Shown here: one piece after another, positions 8,988 to 16,181 of the stretch
Position numbering within the stretch: the stretch's first letter is position 1
Layout: each line of letters begins with the position of its first letter
Assembly (NCBI RefSeq): GCF_014635285.1
Contig: NZ_BMCR01000001.1
Coordinates: 124,001 to 188,000, forward strand
Source: Stappia taiwanensis
GTDB lineage: Bacteria > Pseudomonadota > Alphaproteobacteria > Rhizobiales > Stappiaceae
Reading direction: 5' to 3'
Length of the DNA stretch: 64,000 nucleotides
The notes under the pieces: model-generated
The model's input: the letters and a program-made list of their open reading frames with translations, nothing else
Told to the model about the DNA's origin: nothing
Databases searched by the model: none
Program-made: the position numbers and the translations under genes

Positions 8988-9445
8988 ATCCGCTCTCCTA
9001 CCGTGAAGGTCGCTGATAGGGTGCGTCTGAACTGTTCCGCCTGCGCCGCCCTTGCAGTCTGGCAAAAGAGGCTCCGCGCTTTCAGCTCAGGACCAATAAC
9101 GAGGCTGAAGGGGACCGTCGGGCGACCTTGCCGCTGCATCCCGTCGTTCGGCTCTTCGCAATCCGTGGCGGTCGCCTCGATCCGACTGCCCAACCGCCTG
9201 CCCGATCGCCTGCCCGATCGCCGAACGGCTTCCGGAATCGCGCGTGTGTGCAGGATGCGCGGCTACTCCTAAAAATGCATATGCCGTCAGCTTCGCCACA
9301 GTCTTGATAATACGCACTTCAGGCTGTCCGCTGCAAACGGGAAATGAATCTCCTTTCATCGCCAGAGGATTGCGAATGTTTCCGGAGAAGGGGGCAGTTT
9401 AGGTGTGAGGAGGTGCCGCCGAACGATCCTTGTGGCTGTGGTATT
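8988..9445. other. Divergent intergenic region between two Crp/Fnr genes
   Basis: About 460 bases with no supported gene. It contains a 12-base tandem repeat (9197-9220) and AT-richer sequence near 9260-9320 where promoters for the rightward gene could lie. I did not find a full FNR-type dyad here; TTGATAATACGCAC near 9306 has only the left half-site. Confidence 0.5.
9197..9220. repeat. 12-base direct tandem repeat (two copies)
   Basis: CCTGCCCGATCG occurs twice head to tail, with a degenerate copy before it. It is in the non-coding divergent region between two regulators. No function can be assigned. Confidence 0.7.
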
Positions 9446-10273
9446 ATGCCGGCAATGAAACGCGAAGACATGTCAACATGTTGTGTCGATGGTGATTTTG
9501 TTGCAGCGCTGCTCGAGGGTGCGATGGGTCGGGAACGTGCGAATTGGCTTCCATCTTGTGGTGGTTGCGGGCTGGCGCAGGTGCCATGGCTGGCGAGCTT
9601 GCCTTCGGAGACCAGGCAGGAGTTGGCGGCGCTCTGCCGGCTCAGGAGCTTCCGCGCCGGAGAAATCGTCGCGCATGAGGGGGAGGAGCCCGATTTCGTC
9701 TGCTGTGTCTTCACGGGGATCCTGCGGATGCAAAAGACCCTGGGCGATGGCCGCCAGCACATTGTCGGGCTCTTGTTCGAGGGAGATTTCTTCGGGGGCA
9801 TGGGAGAGGAGCCTCTGGCGGTCTCCATCGAAGCGGCCAGCGATGCCGAAGTCTGTGCCTTTCCGCGCGGGCCTTTCAAGGCGCTTTTCCAGCGGTCTCC
9901 GGATCTTGGCCAGGGCGTTCTCCTGAACGTGCGCAGTGAATTGGACCGGGCCCGCGACTGGATGGCCATTCTGGCAATTCCGAAGGTGCGGGGCCGCGTG
10001 GCCGGCTTTCTTTTGGCGCTCTGCTCCCGGTTCGGCGGCATGTCCGCCATCAAAGGTTCCGGACACGGGACGTTTGAGGTGAAGATTCCGATCAGCCGGG
10101 CCGATCAGGCCAATCTCCTGGGCGCGCGCCCGGAATCCATCAGTCGCGCCTATCACGCGCTGGCCGATGATGGAAAAATCGTGATCGCCCGCCCGGACCT
10201 GATCGAGATCCGGAACATCGACGCCCTCGCCGCCGAGGCGGACGAAGGGGAGATGGACGCTCGCGATCGCTGA
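9446..10273 (+). CDS. Crp/Fnr family transcriptional regulator, atypical cysteines
   Basis: About 275 residues from this ATG. A sensor beta-roll (GEIVAHEGEEPDFVCCVF to SDAEVCAFPRG) is followed by a dimer helix and a winged helix with GARPESISRAYHAL, which has the same E-S-x-S-R recognition signature as its divergent neighbour. Cysteines are plentiful (C12, C13, C38-x2-C41, and one in DAEVC), but the C-x2-C-x5/7-C cluster of true FNR proteins is not complete, so cofactor binding is uncertain. The start is unclear: the frame is open from 9344, a GTG lies at 9413, and AGGAGG at 9408-9413 does not suit any ATG well. Confidence 0.8.
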   Translation: MPAMKREDMSTCCVDGDFVAALLEGAMGRERANWLPSCGGCGLAQVPWLASLPSETRQELAALCRLRSFRAGEIVAHEGEEPDFVCCVFTGILRMQKTLGDGRQHIVGLLFEGDFFGGMGEEPLAVSIEAASDAEVCAFPRGPFKALFQRSPDLGQGVLLNVRSELDRARDWMAILAIPKVRGRVAGFLLALCSRFGGMSAIKGSGHGTFEVKIPISRADQANLLGARPESISRAYHALADDGKIVIARPDLIEIRNIDALAAEADEGEMDARDR

Positions 10274-10357
10274 ACGGCGTGAGGCCGCCGTCATCATCGC
10301 GCAGCAAAGGGAAGCCGCTTGGCGATTGCCCGCCAAACGGCTTTGCCGACCTCCGGT

Positions 10358-10405
10358 GGCGTCAGATTGGGCGCCACACTGGGCGTCAGATTGGGCGCCA
10401 CACTG
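10358..10405. repeat. 24-base tandem repeat, two perfect copies plus a partial third
   Basis: A 24-base unit starting GGCGTCAGATTGGG is repeated exactly at 10358-10381 and 10382-10405, followed by a degenerate copy rich in GGGCGTCAGG up to 10440. It lies between the convergent ends of the regulator gene and the CBS-domain gene and reaches the CBS stop codon, so it may form RNA structure at the 3' ends. Confidence 0.8.
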
Positions 10406-10435
10406 GGCGCTAAGCTGGGCGTCAGGGGCGGGGCG

Positions 10436-10855
10436 TCAGGCGTGGTGCTCGGCCACCGCGTGCAGAAGCTCGCCCGAAAGCTCGTGATTGACCGCGTGTG
10501 CGATGTCGCCGAGACCGAGCATGCCCACCAGGCGCTTGTCTTCGTCGATGACCGGGAGACGGCGGATCTTCTTCTGGTCCATCAGGTGGATGGCATCCTC
10601 GACCGTCTCGTTGGTCCGGCAATAGACGATGCCCTTGGTCATCACTTCCTCGACCGTGGTCTTGTCGGGATCGCGTCCCGCAGCCACGATCCGCAGCGCG
10701 ATGTCCCGGTCGGTGATCATGCCGATCAGCTTGTCGTCCTTGCCCACAGGGATCGCACCGATGTCGTCCTTCTGCATCATCCGTGCGGCCTCGCAGACCG
10801 GAGTATCGGCACTGACCCAATCGGCGTGCTCATGCATTGCCTTGCGAATGTCCAT
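10436..10855 (-). CDS. CBS-domain-pair protein
   Basis: A 139-residue protein made almost wholly of two CBS domains (about residues 8-65 and 72-128). Signature parts are MMQKDDIGAIPVGKDDKLIGMITDRDIALR and, in the second domain, IRRLPVIDEDKRLVGMLGLGDIAH. Such small proteins bind adenine nucleotides and are commonly induced by stress or oxygen limitation. GGAGGACGCGCTG precedes the chosen ATG; the frame is open for 60 more bases upstream. An FNR/FixK-like box with exact class II spacing lies directly upstream, so it is a probable member of the local FNR regulon. The partner protein is unknown. Confidence 0.88.
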   Translation of the reverse strand: MDIRKAMHEHADWVSADTPVCEAARMMQKDDIGAIPVGKDDKLIGMITDRDIALRIVAAGRDPDKTTVEEVMTKGIVYCRTNETVEDAIHLMDQKKIRRLPVIDEDKRLVGMLGLGDIAHAVNHELSGELLHAVAEHHA

Positions 10856-10886
10856 CAGCGCGTCCTCCATTCTGAGATGAAGCGAC

Positions 10887-10928
10887 AGTATGGACGTTTG
10901 TGGCGGCGGTCTCATTGATAGCCGTCAA
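10887..10928 (-). promoter_or_regulatory. FNR/FixK box with class II promoter for the CBS-domain gene
   Basis: TTGATAGCCGTCAA at 10915-10928 matches the FNR/FixK dyad. With the box centre at -41.5 the start falls near 10880, and the -10 position coincides with CATACT at 10892-10887. The gene begins at 10855, giving a leader of about 25 bases with a GGAGG ribosome site. Confidence 0.68.
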
Positions 10929-10965
10929 CGATGCGACCAGAACGAAAGGCGCGCTTGCAGGTGCG

Positions 10966-11110
10966 TCAGGGGATGAGGACGGCGGCGCCCGACAGAGTGC
11001 CCTCGCGCAGTGCGGACAAGGACGGTTGGCACAAGCTCTCCCGCGGCGGGTAAGATGATCGCAGCATCCAGCGGGGCGGGAGGGGCCTCGTCCGAGCCGC
11101 CGACCCAGCG
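10966..11110 (-). pseudogene. Remnant of a zinc-type alcohol dehydrogenase
   Basis: On the minus strand WVGGSDEAPPAPLDAAII and GELVPTVL resemble the C-terminal part of medium-chain zinc alcohol dehydrogenases (family pattern WAGGxxEAPPxPLDAAIxFAPxGxLVPxAL). The match then continues in another frame as ALREGTLSGAAVLIP, resembling the following AVRKGGTVVCAGIHMSDIP region. No start, zinc site or nucleotide-binding motif remains, so this is a frameshifted relic. The rest of 10929-11237 shows no gene. The identification is by eye only. Confidence 0.5.
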
Positions 11111-11237
11111 AGCATTGGGAGGTCCTCCCGGGCGGTTCCGGACATACTTCCAGGGAGCACCTTCCTTGTGACAGAGAGGCCCGGCTCTTTCATTGCGCGC
11201 GATCAATGCACCACGCCATCCCCTCCGGTAGTCCTGT

Positions 11238-11891
11238 ATGATGGATGATCAGGAAAGGGTGTTTACCAACCGGGCCGAGGCGGGACGGCAGTTGGCGGCT
11301 CGGCTCGCGTCCATGACCCTGGATCGCCCGGCGGTCTATGCGCTTCCGCGTGGCGGTGTGCCTGTCGCGGTGGAGATCTCGCGCGCGCTTGAAGCGCCGC
11401 TCGATCTGGTAATGGTCCGCAAGATCGGTGCGCCGTCGAATCCCGAGGTGGCGCTGGGCGCTGTTGTCGAAGGCGCGGTGCCCCAGACGGTCCTGAATGA
11501 GGATGTCCGGCGGATCTCAGGTGCCGATGAGGCCTATATCGAGCGCGCCCGGACCCGGGAACTGGCCGAGATGGAGCGTCGCCGCGCCCTTTACCTCGGC
11601 GACCGTGAGCGGCTTGACCCTACGGGACGGACGGCGGTCCTCGTCGACGACGGTCTGGCGACCGGGGCCACGATGAAAGCCGCGATTGCCGCGATCCGGC
11701 GGCAGGGGGCCGCGCGCATCGTGGCGGCCATTCCCGTCGCGCCGGAGGACACGCTTGTCGAGATCGCGGCGCTGGCCGACGATGTCGTCTGCCTGATCCC
11801 GTCGCGCGCGTTTCGCGGGGTTGGCGGGTTCTTCGCGGATTTCCACCAACTCACCGATGAGGAGACGATCGGTCTGTTGCGCCAGGCCTAG
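11238..11891 (+). CDS. Phosphoribosyltransferase domain protein
   Basis: A 217-residue type I phosphoribosyltransferase-fold protein. AVLVDDGLATGATMKAAI (about residues 134-151) is the PRPP-binding loop. ALPRGGVPVAVEISRALEAPLDLVMVRKIGAP (in two adjoining blocks) and NPEVALGAVVEG match the widespread PRTase-like family with unassigned substrate that occurs beside stress and PHA genes. The start could be ATG at 11238 or the next codon but one at 11241; neither has a strong ribosome site. It lies between the CBS gene and ftsH in the FNR-box island. Confidence 0.85.
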   Translation: MMDDQERVFTNRAEAGRQLAARLASMTLDRPAVYALPRGGVPVAVEISRALEAPLDLVMVRKIGAPSNPEVALGAVVEGAVPQTVLNEDVRRISGADEAYIERARTRELAEMERRRALYLGDRERLDPTGRTAVLVDDGLATGATMKAAIAAIRRQGAARIVAAIPVAPEDTLVEIAALADDVVCLIPSRAFRGVGGFFADFHQLTDEETIGLLRQA

Positions 11892-12096
11892 AGTGCGCAG
11901 GTTCGGACGAGCGGGAGCGAGGTGCGTTCGGTCTCGATCTTTACAACATGACCGCCTCCATCGCCGCCGTGCTGATCTATCGAGGCCGCTGCGGTGGCGC
12001 ACGAGCGCTATGGCTGTCTGGAGCCCTGGTCGCGTAAATCGCGCCGAAGGCCGATGTCGCAGCGTGGCCTTTCCGGAGAGAGGCCGGTTGCCGCCG

Positions 12097-12110
12097 TTGA
12101 CCTGCGTCAA
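12097..12110. promoter_or_regulatory. Perfect FNR/FixK-type dyad upstream of ftsH
   Basis: TTGACCTGCGTCAA is a fully symmetrical dyad with five-base arms (TTGAC/GTCAA) separated by four bases. The best -10 toward ftsH is TACAAT at 12145-12150, which would place the dyad near -53, not the classic -41.5. Binding by a Crp/Fnr protein is therefore likely but its activating role is less certain than for the other boxes. The remaining 11892-12173 interval has no supported gene. Confidence 0.5.
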
Positions 12111-12173
12111 CGACCTTGAGCGAGCGATTTGCGAGGGTTTAGGCTACAATAGCTGAGGCGCGAGCGTGGCGAC

Positions 12174-14078
12174 ATGGGCAACAGCGGACAAAAACAACCC
12201 GGCGACGGCTCCAACGGCTTGCAATGGCTGATATGGGGACTGTTCAGTGCGGTCCTGATGATGGCCGTGCTCAGCAACGCCCTGTTCGACACCCGTACGG
12301 GGCCGAGCACCGTTCCCTACAGTGTGGTCAAGAAGCTGATCCGTGACGGCCAGGTGGTCTCCGCCGATCTGCAGGAACATGCCATCGTTGTCACCACCAG
12401 TGAGGCCAATGCGGCCAAGGTCGAGGCGTTCCGGGCGGTGACCCCGGCCCAGGGCGATCCGGAATTGTTGCCGCTTCTGGAGCAGCACAACGTGGAGATC
12501 CGCGCCGAGGCGCCGGCCGGGGTTTCGCTGCTGACCTACATCTTGCCCTGGATCGTCATTCTCGCGGTTTACCTGTGGCTGCAGCGGCGGATGATGGGCA
12601 ACATCGCCGGCGGAAACGGGGGGCTTGCCGGCGGCCTGTTGGGGGGGCGTTTTTCCAAGCCGAGCGCTACCCGCGAGAAGGTCATCTTCAGCGACGTTGC
12701 CGGTCAGGATCAGGCCAAGAAGGAGGTGGCGGAACTGGTCGATTTCCTGCGCGATCCGCAACGGTTCGAGCGGGTCGGTGCCAAGGTTCCCCATGGCGTC
12801 CTGCTGGTCGGTCCGCCCGGAACCGGCAAGACGCTGCTGGCCAAGGCGCTGGCCGGGGAGGCGGATGTTCCGTTCTTTTCCACCTCCGGCTCGGAATTCA
12901 TCGAGATCTTCGTCGGGGTCGGCGCGGGGCGGGTGCGCAAGATGTTCGAGGCCGCGCGTCAGGCGGCGCCCTCGATCATCTTCATCGATGAGCTCGACAG
13001 CATCGGGCGCACGCGCGGCACCGGGCTTGGCGGCGGGCATGACGAGCGCGAGCAGACGCTGAATCAGATCCTGGCCGAACTCGATGGTTTCGCCGCGCGC
13101 GAGGCTGTCGTCGTGCTGGCGGCCACCAATCGGCCCGACGTGCTGGATCCGGCGCTGTTGCGCCCCGGTCGCTTCGACCGTCATGTGACCTTGAACCTGC
13201 CCGACAAGGCCGCGCGCCGGGCGATCCTTGGCATCCACGCCCGGGACTTGCCGCTGGAGGATCCGGCTGATCTGGATGTCATGGCGGCGGGCACGCCCGG
13301 GTTTTCCGGCGCCGATCTGAAGAACCTGCTTAATGAGGCGGCGATCACCGCCGCCCGCCGCAACGGGCAGCGCATCAGCCGCGACGATCTGGGCGAGGCG
13401 CGCGACAAGGTGATGATGGGCACGGTGCGCTCCCTCGCCATCCGGCCGGAGGAAAAGCACCGCCTTGCCGTGCATGAGGCGGGTCATACCGCCGCCGCCT
13501 ATTTCACGCCCGGGGCCGATCCCTTGTACAAGGTCACGATCATTCCGCGCGGACATGCGCTGGGCGGCACCCATATGCTGATGGAAAGCGAGCGGCATAC
13601 GCTGGATGAAGCCTATCTGCGCGGGCAGCTTGTCACGCTATTGGCCGGGCGGTCCGCGGAAAAACTGCTACTCGGCACCGTCAGCTCCGGCGCCGATGAC
13701 GATATTCGCCGGGCGACGGAGCTGGCCCGGTCGATGGTGGCGCGCTGGGGCATGACCGAGGGGCTGGGGCCGGTCGATCTGCGCCAGAGCGAGGACCATC
13801 CCTTCCTCGGCCAATCCATCGCCCAGCCGCGCAACCACGCCGATGCCACCGCAGCCCAGGTCGACGCGGCAATCATCGACTTGTTGAAGGACGCCGAAGC
13901 CCAGGCGGTGAGCGTTCTCACCGAGCATCGCCCCCGGGTCGAGCGTCTTGTCGCATCGCTGGAGGCCAAGGAAACGCTGACTTTCGATGAGATCCGGCAG
14001 TGCCTGGAACCCGACAACAAGGTGACGCCGCTCAAGCGTCCAAAGGGCGGAAGGGAGGACGCCCCGCCGGACCTTTGA
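12174..14078 (+). CDS. ftsH: ATP-dependent zinc metalloprotease FtsH (stress-island paralogue)
   Basis: A 634-residue membrane AAA protease. Two membrane segments (about 15-37 and 118-138) flank a periplasmic domain. The AAA module has [23 protein letters not shown] and [20 protein letters not shown]. The protease zinc site is H434-E-A-G-H438. It degrades membrane and short-lived regulatory proteins. The glycine-rich linker [18 protein letters not shown] after the second membrane segment is unusual. It is not beside tilS, where the main alphaproteobacterial ftsH sits, so it is probably an extra copy tied to this stress island. The ATG follows TAGCTGAGGCG only loosely. Confidence 0.93.
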   Translation: MGNSGQKQPGDGSNGLQWLIWGLFSAVLMMAVLSNALFDTRTGPSTVPYSVVKKLIRDGQVVSADLQEHAIVVTTSEANAAKVEAFRAVTPAQGDPELLPLLEQHNVEIRAEAPAGVSLLTYILPWIVILAVYLWLQRRMMGNIAGGNGGLAGGLLGGRFSKPSATREKVIFSDVAGQDQAKKEVAELVDFLRDPQRFERVGAKVPHGVLLVGPPGTGKTLLAKALAGEADVPFFSTSGSEFIEIFVGVGAGRVRKMFEAARQAAPSIIFIDELDSIGRTRGTGLGGGHDEREQTLNQILAELDGFAAREAVVVLAATNRPDVLDPALLRPGRFDRHVTLNLPDKAARRAILGIHARDLPLEDPADLDVMAAGTPGFSGADLKNLLNEAAITAARRNGQRISRDDLGEARDKVMMGTVRSLAIRPEEKHRLAVHEAGHTAAAYFTPGADPLYKVTIIPRGHALGGTHMLMESERHTLDEAYLRGQLVTLLAGRSAEKLLLGTVSSGADDDIRRATELARSMVARWGMTEGLGPVDLRQSEDHPFLGQSIAQPRNHADATAAQVDAAIIDLLKDAEAQAVSVLTEHRPRVERLVASLEAKETLTFDEIRQCLEPDNKVTPLKRPKGGREDAPPDL

Positions 14079-14112
14079 ATGACGCACTCCAGACCTTGAA
14101 CGTAAACCGGAA

Positions 14113-14310
14113 AGGGACGGGCGTGCGGGTGGTCATGATGACCGGCGACCATCTGGCCACGGCGGCCGAGATTGTGCGGCAGGCCGGATTGGGGGAGGAG
14201 GGGGTATCCTCGCCTTGTCCGGACGCGAGTTGGCCGAACCGGGGAGCGATACCGCCGACCGGCTCTCGGGGCCGGACTTGATGGCGGCCGGTGTCAGCTC
14301 TGGACGATCA
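14113..14310 (+). pseudogene. Remnant of a P-type cation-transporting ATPase
   Basis: GVRVVMMTGDHLATAAEIVR plus QAGLG, encoded around 14122-14190, is the hallmark TGD segment of the P domain in P-type ATPases (family pattern GIRVxMITGDHPxTAxxIAxxLGL). Immediately after, at a G-rich run near 14195-14202, the match continues in another frame as GILALSGRELAEPGSD, like the ITGxELxxLSDEEL stretch that follows in intact enzymes. No phosphorylation motif, membrane part or start is present, so this is a short frameshifted fragment directly behind ftsH. Confidence 0.55.
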
Positions 14311-14860
14311 TCTTGGCGACCAGTTCGGCTGCGTTGTGAACATCGAGTTTTTTCATGACGGAGCTGCGATGGACCTCGACCGTGCGGGGGGAAATGCCCA
14401 TGGCCTGTCCCGTCTCCTTGCTGGTGTAGCCATTCACGATATATCGCGCGACTTCGCGTTCGCGCGGGGTCAATGTGGCCGATGTCGCCGGTCTGTTTTC
14501 CAGATGTTCAAAGGTCCAGACCATCAGCCGAAAGGGATCGTCCGGGGTCAACGTCCGGCCTGCGGCGCGGGTCCATATGATCTCCCCGCTGCGGCATTGC
14601 ATGAACCGCTCATCCACATAGCGCGGACGGCCCTTGAGCCACCGTTGCCACTTCGCGCCGGTCTTCTCGTAATCGACACTCGATGGGTAAAGGATCCGGA
14701 TGGACTGCCCCTCAAGCTCGTCCCGGGTCCAGCCGAAGATCCGTTCGATCTCCGTATTGACCCGTCGAATGACGCGATTGGACAGCACCATGAGGCCGAT
14801 CGGAGCATCCATGAAGCCGGTTAGATCGAGGTCTGCCTCGGAAATCTGATCGTAGCTCAT
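14294..14860 (-). CDS. PAS-LuxR family transcriptional regulator
   Basis: A 188-residue protein with an N-terminal PAS domain (about residues 15-110; IFGWTRDELEGQSIRILYPS is a typical PAS segment) and a C-terminal LuxR helix-turn-helix (LTPREREVARYIVNGYTSKE and ISPRTVEVHRSSVMKKL). AAAGGGAGCCCCG precedes the ATG. It has no receiver domain, so it may sense a small ligand or redox state directly. It is divergent from the thiolase/CoA-ligase/TRAP operon, and three TACGTA sites in the shared region are likely its operators. Confidence 0.87.
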   Translation of the reverse strand: MSYDQISEADLDLTGFMDAPIGLMVLSNRVIRRVNTEIERIFGWTRDELEGQSIRILYPSSVDYEKTGAKWQRWLKGRPRYVDERFMQCRSGEIIWTRAAGRTLTPDDPFRLMVWTFEHLENRPATSATLTPREREVARYIVNGYTSKETGQAMGISPRTVEVHRSSVMKKLDVHNAAELVAKMIVQS

Positions 14861-14890
14861 CGGGGCTCCCTTTTTCGCTGCATAGGCATC

Positions 14891-14919
14891 TACGTAATTT
14901 CTACGTAGATTTCTACGTA
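14891..14919. promoter_or_regulatory. Three phased TACGTA palindromes, probable operator
   Basis: TACGTA occurs at 14891-14896, 14902-14907 and 14914-14919, that is, 11 and 12 bases apart, so all lie on nearly the same face of the helix; each is preceded by TC or TTC. They sit in the 117-base gap between the PAS-LuxR gene and the thiolase gene. The phasing argues for cooperative binding of dimers, most simply by the adjacent LuxR-type regulator. Confidence 0.6.
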
Positions 14920-14977
14920 AATACACGTGTTGCTGCCATGCGTTTTTTTCCTGAGCCTAGTGCCAGGAGGAAATTTC

Positions 14978-16153
14978 ATGAACACAGACATCTACATCAC
15001 CGGTTCCGGTCACACCCGTTTTGGCCGTTTGGAACAAAGCCTTGAGGAGCTGGTTGTCGAAGCGACCCGCGAGGCTTTGGAGGAGGCTCAGATCCCTCCT
15101 GCCGAGATTGATGCAGTGTTTCTGGGACACTTCAATTCGGGACTGGTGCCAGATGGTTTTGCGTCGTCCCTGATCCTGCAAGCCCATCCCGATCTGCGCT
15201 TCACGCCTGCCTCGCGCTGCGAAAATGCCTGCGCCTCGGGTGCAGCGGCGTTCCATGCCGGACTGAATGCCATTCGCGGCGGGCGCGCCCGGAATGTGCT
15301 GGTCGTGGGCGCGGAAAAGATGACCCACCGCTCGACACCGGATGTCACCGCCGCCCTGGCGGGGGCCGGATATCAGGGGGATGAGGCCGAGGCGGGGTTG
15401 AGTTTCCCGCAGGTGTTCGCCATCGCGGCGCAGCGGTATGCCGAACGGTATGGCGATCCAGCCGACACGTTTGCGCGGATTGCCGCCAAGAACCACGAAA
15501 ACGCAATGAAGAATCCCTTGGCGCAGATGCACAAGGCATTGCCCTACGAATTCTGTCGCGAGGTGAGCGAGAAAAACCCCCTGATCGCGCCGCCGCTGCG
15601 GTTGAGCGACTGCTCTTTGGTCACCGACGGCGCCGCCGCAATCGTGTTGAGCTCCGATCAGGCCCATGCCGCAGATGCGTCGACGCGGGTTCTGGTGGCC
15701 GCCGCCGAGCACGTCTCCGATTTCCTGCCGATGAGCCGCCGCGAATTCGTGGACTTTGAAGGCCCGGAGCGGGCCATTCACATGGCCTACAAGGCGGCGG
15801 GGATCGACGTTTCCGATCTTGATTTCGCCGAGGTTCACGATTGTTTCACGCCCGCCGAATTGCTGATCTACGAAGCAATGGGCCTTGCTCAAAAAGGGCA
15901 GGGCGCCCGCGCTCTGGCTGAGGGAACGGTTTATGCGGACGGCCGTACGCCGGTGAACCTGTCCGGCGGCCTCAAGGCCAAGGGCCATCCGGTCGGCGCC
16001 ACGGGCATTTCCATGCTTGCACTGGGGTTCCGGCAATTGACCGGGCGTGCCGGCGCGATCCAGCGCGATGGCGCGGAATGGGGGCTTGCCTTCAACATGG
16101 GTGGGGCAGCCGTCGCCAATTACGCGACGGTTTTGAAGGCCGACCGCGCCTGA
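14978..16153 (+). CDS. Thiolase family protein (acetyl-CoA acyltransferase/SCP-x-like)
   Basis: A 391-residue thiolase. CENACASGAAAFHAGLNAI carries the nucleophilic cysteine at residue 85. KAKGHPVGATGISML gives the histidine motif, and the C-terminal GLAFNMGGAAVANYATVL replaces the usual CxG loop, as in SCP-x-type thiolases. It would cleave 3-ketoacyl-CoA or acts on a related substrate. CCAGGAGGAAATTTC is a strong ribosome site; the frame extends upstream through the promoter region without one. It is the first gene of an operon with an acyl-CoA synthetase and TRAP transporter. Confidence 0.9.
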   Translation: MNTDIYITGSGHTRFGRLEQSLEELVVEATREALEEAQIPPAEIDAVFLGHFNSGLVPDGFASSLILQAHPDLRFTPASRCENACASGAAAFHAGLNAIRGGRARNVLVVGAEKMTHRSTPDVTAALAGAGYQGDEAEAGLSFPQVFAIAAQRYAERYGDPADTFARIAAKNHENAMKNPLAQMHKALPYEFCREVSEKNPLIAPPLRLSDCSLVTDGAAAIVLSSDQAHAADASTRVLVAAAEHVSDFLPMSRREFVDFEGPERAIHMAYKAAGIDVSDLDFAEVHDCFTPAELLIYEAMGLAQKGQGARALAEGTVYADGRTPVNLSGGLKAKGHPVGATGISMLALGFRQLTGRAGAIQRDGAEWGLAFNMGGAAVANYATVLKADRA

Positions 16154-16181
16154 AACAGACATTCCAAAGACCGACAAGATC

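Noticed and set aside
9190..9225. Short repeats near 9200 and 10360 considered as a CRISPR array
   Set aside because: The copies are directly adjacent without spacers and no cas genes are present.
10319..10918. A 199-codon plus-strand frame with an eight-residue repeat
   Set aside because: It is antisense to the CBS-domain gene; the peptide repeat simply mirrors the 24-base DNA repeat.
12144..13598. A 484-codon minus-strand frame opposite ftsH
   Set aside because: Antisense to an intact FtsH with all motifs; no ribosome site or family resemblance.
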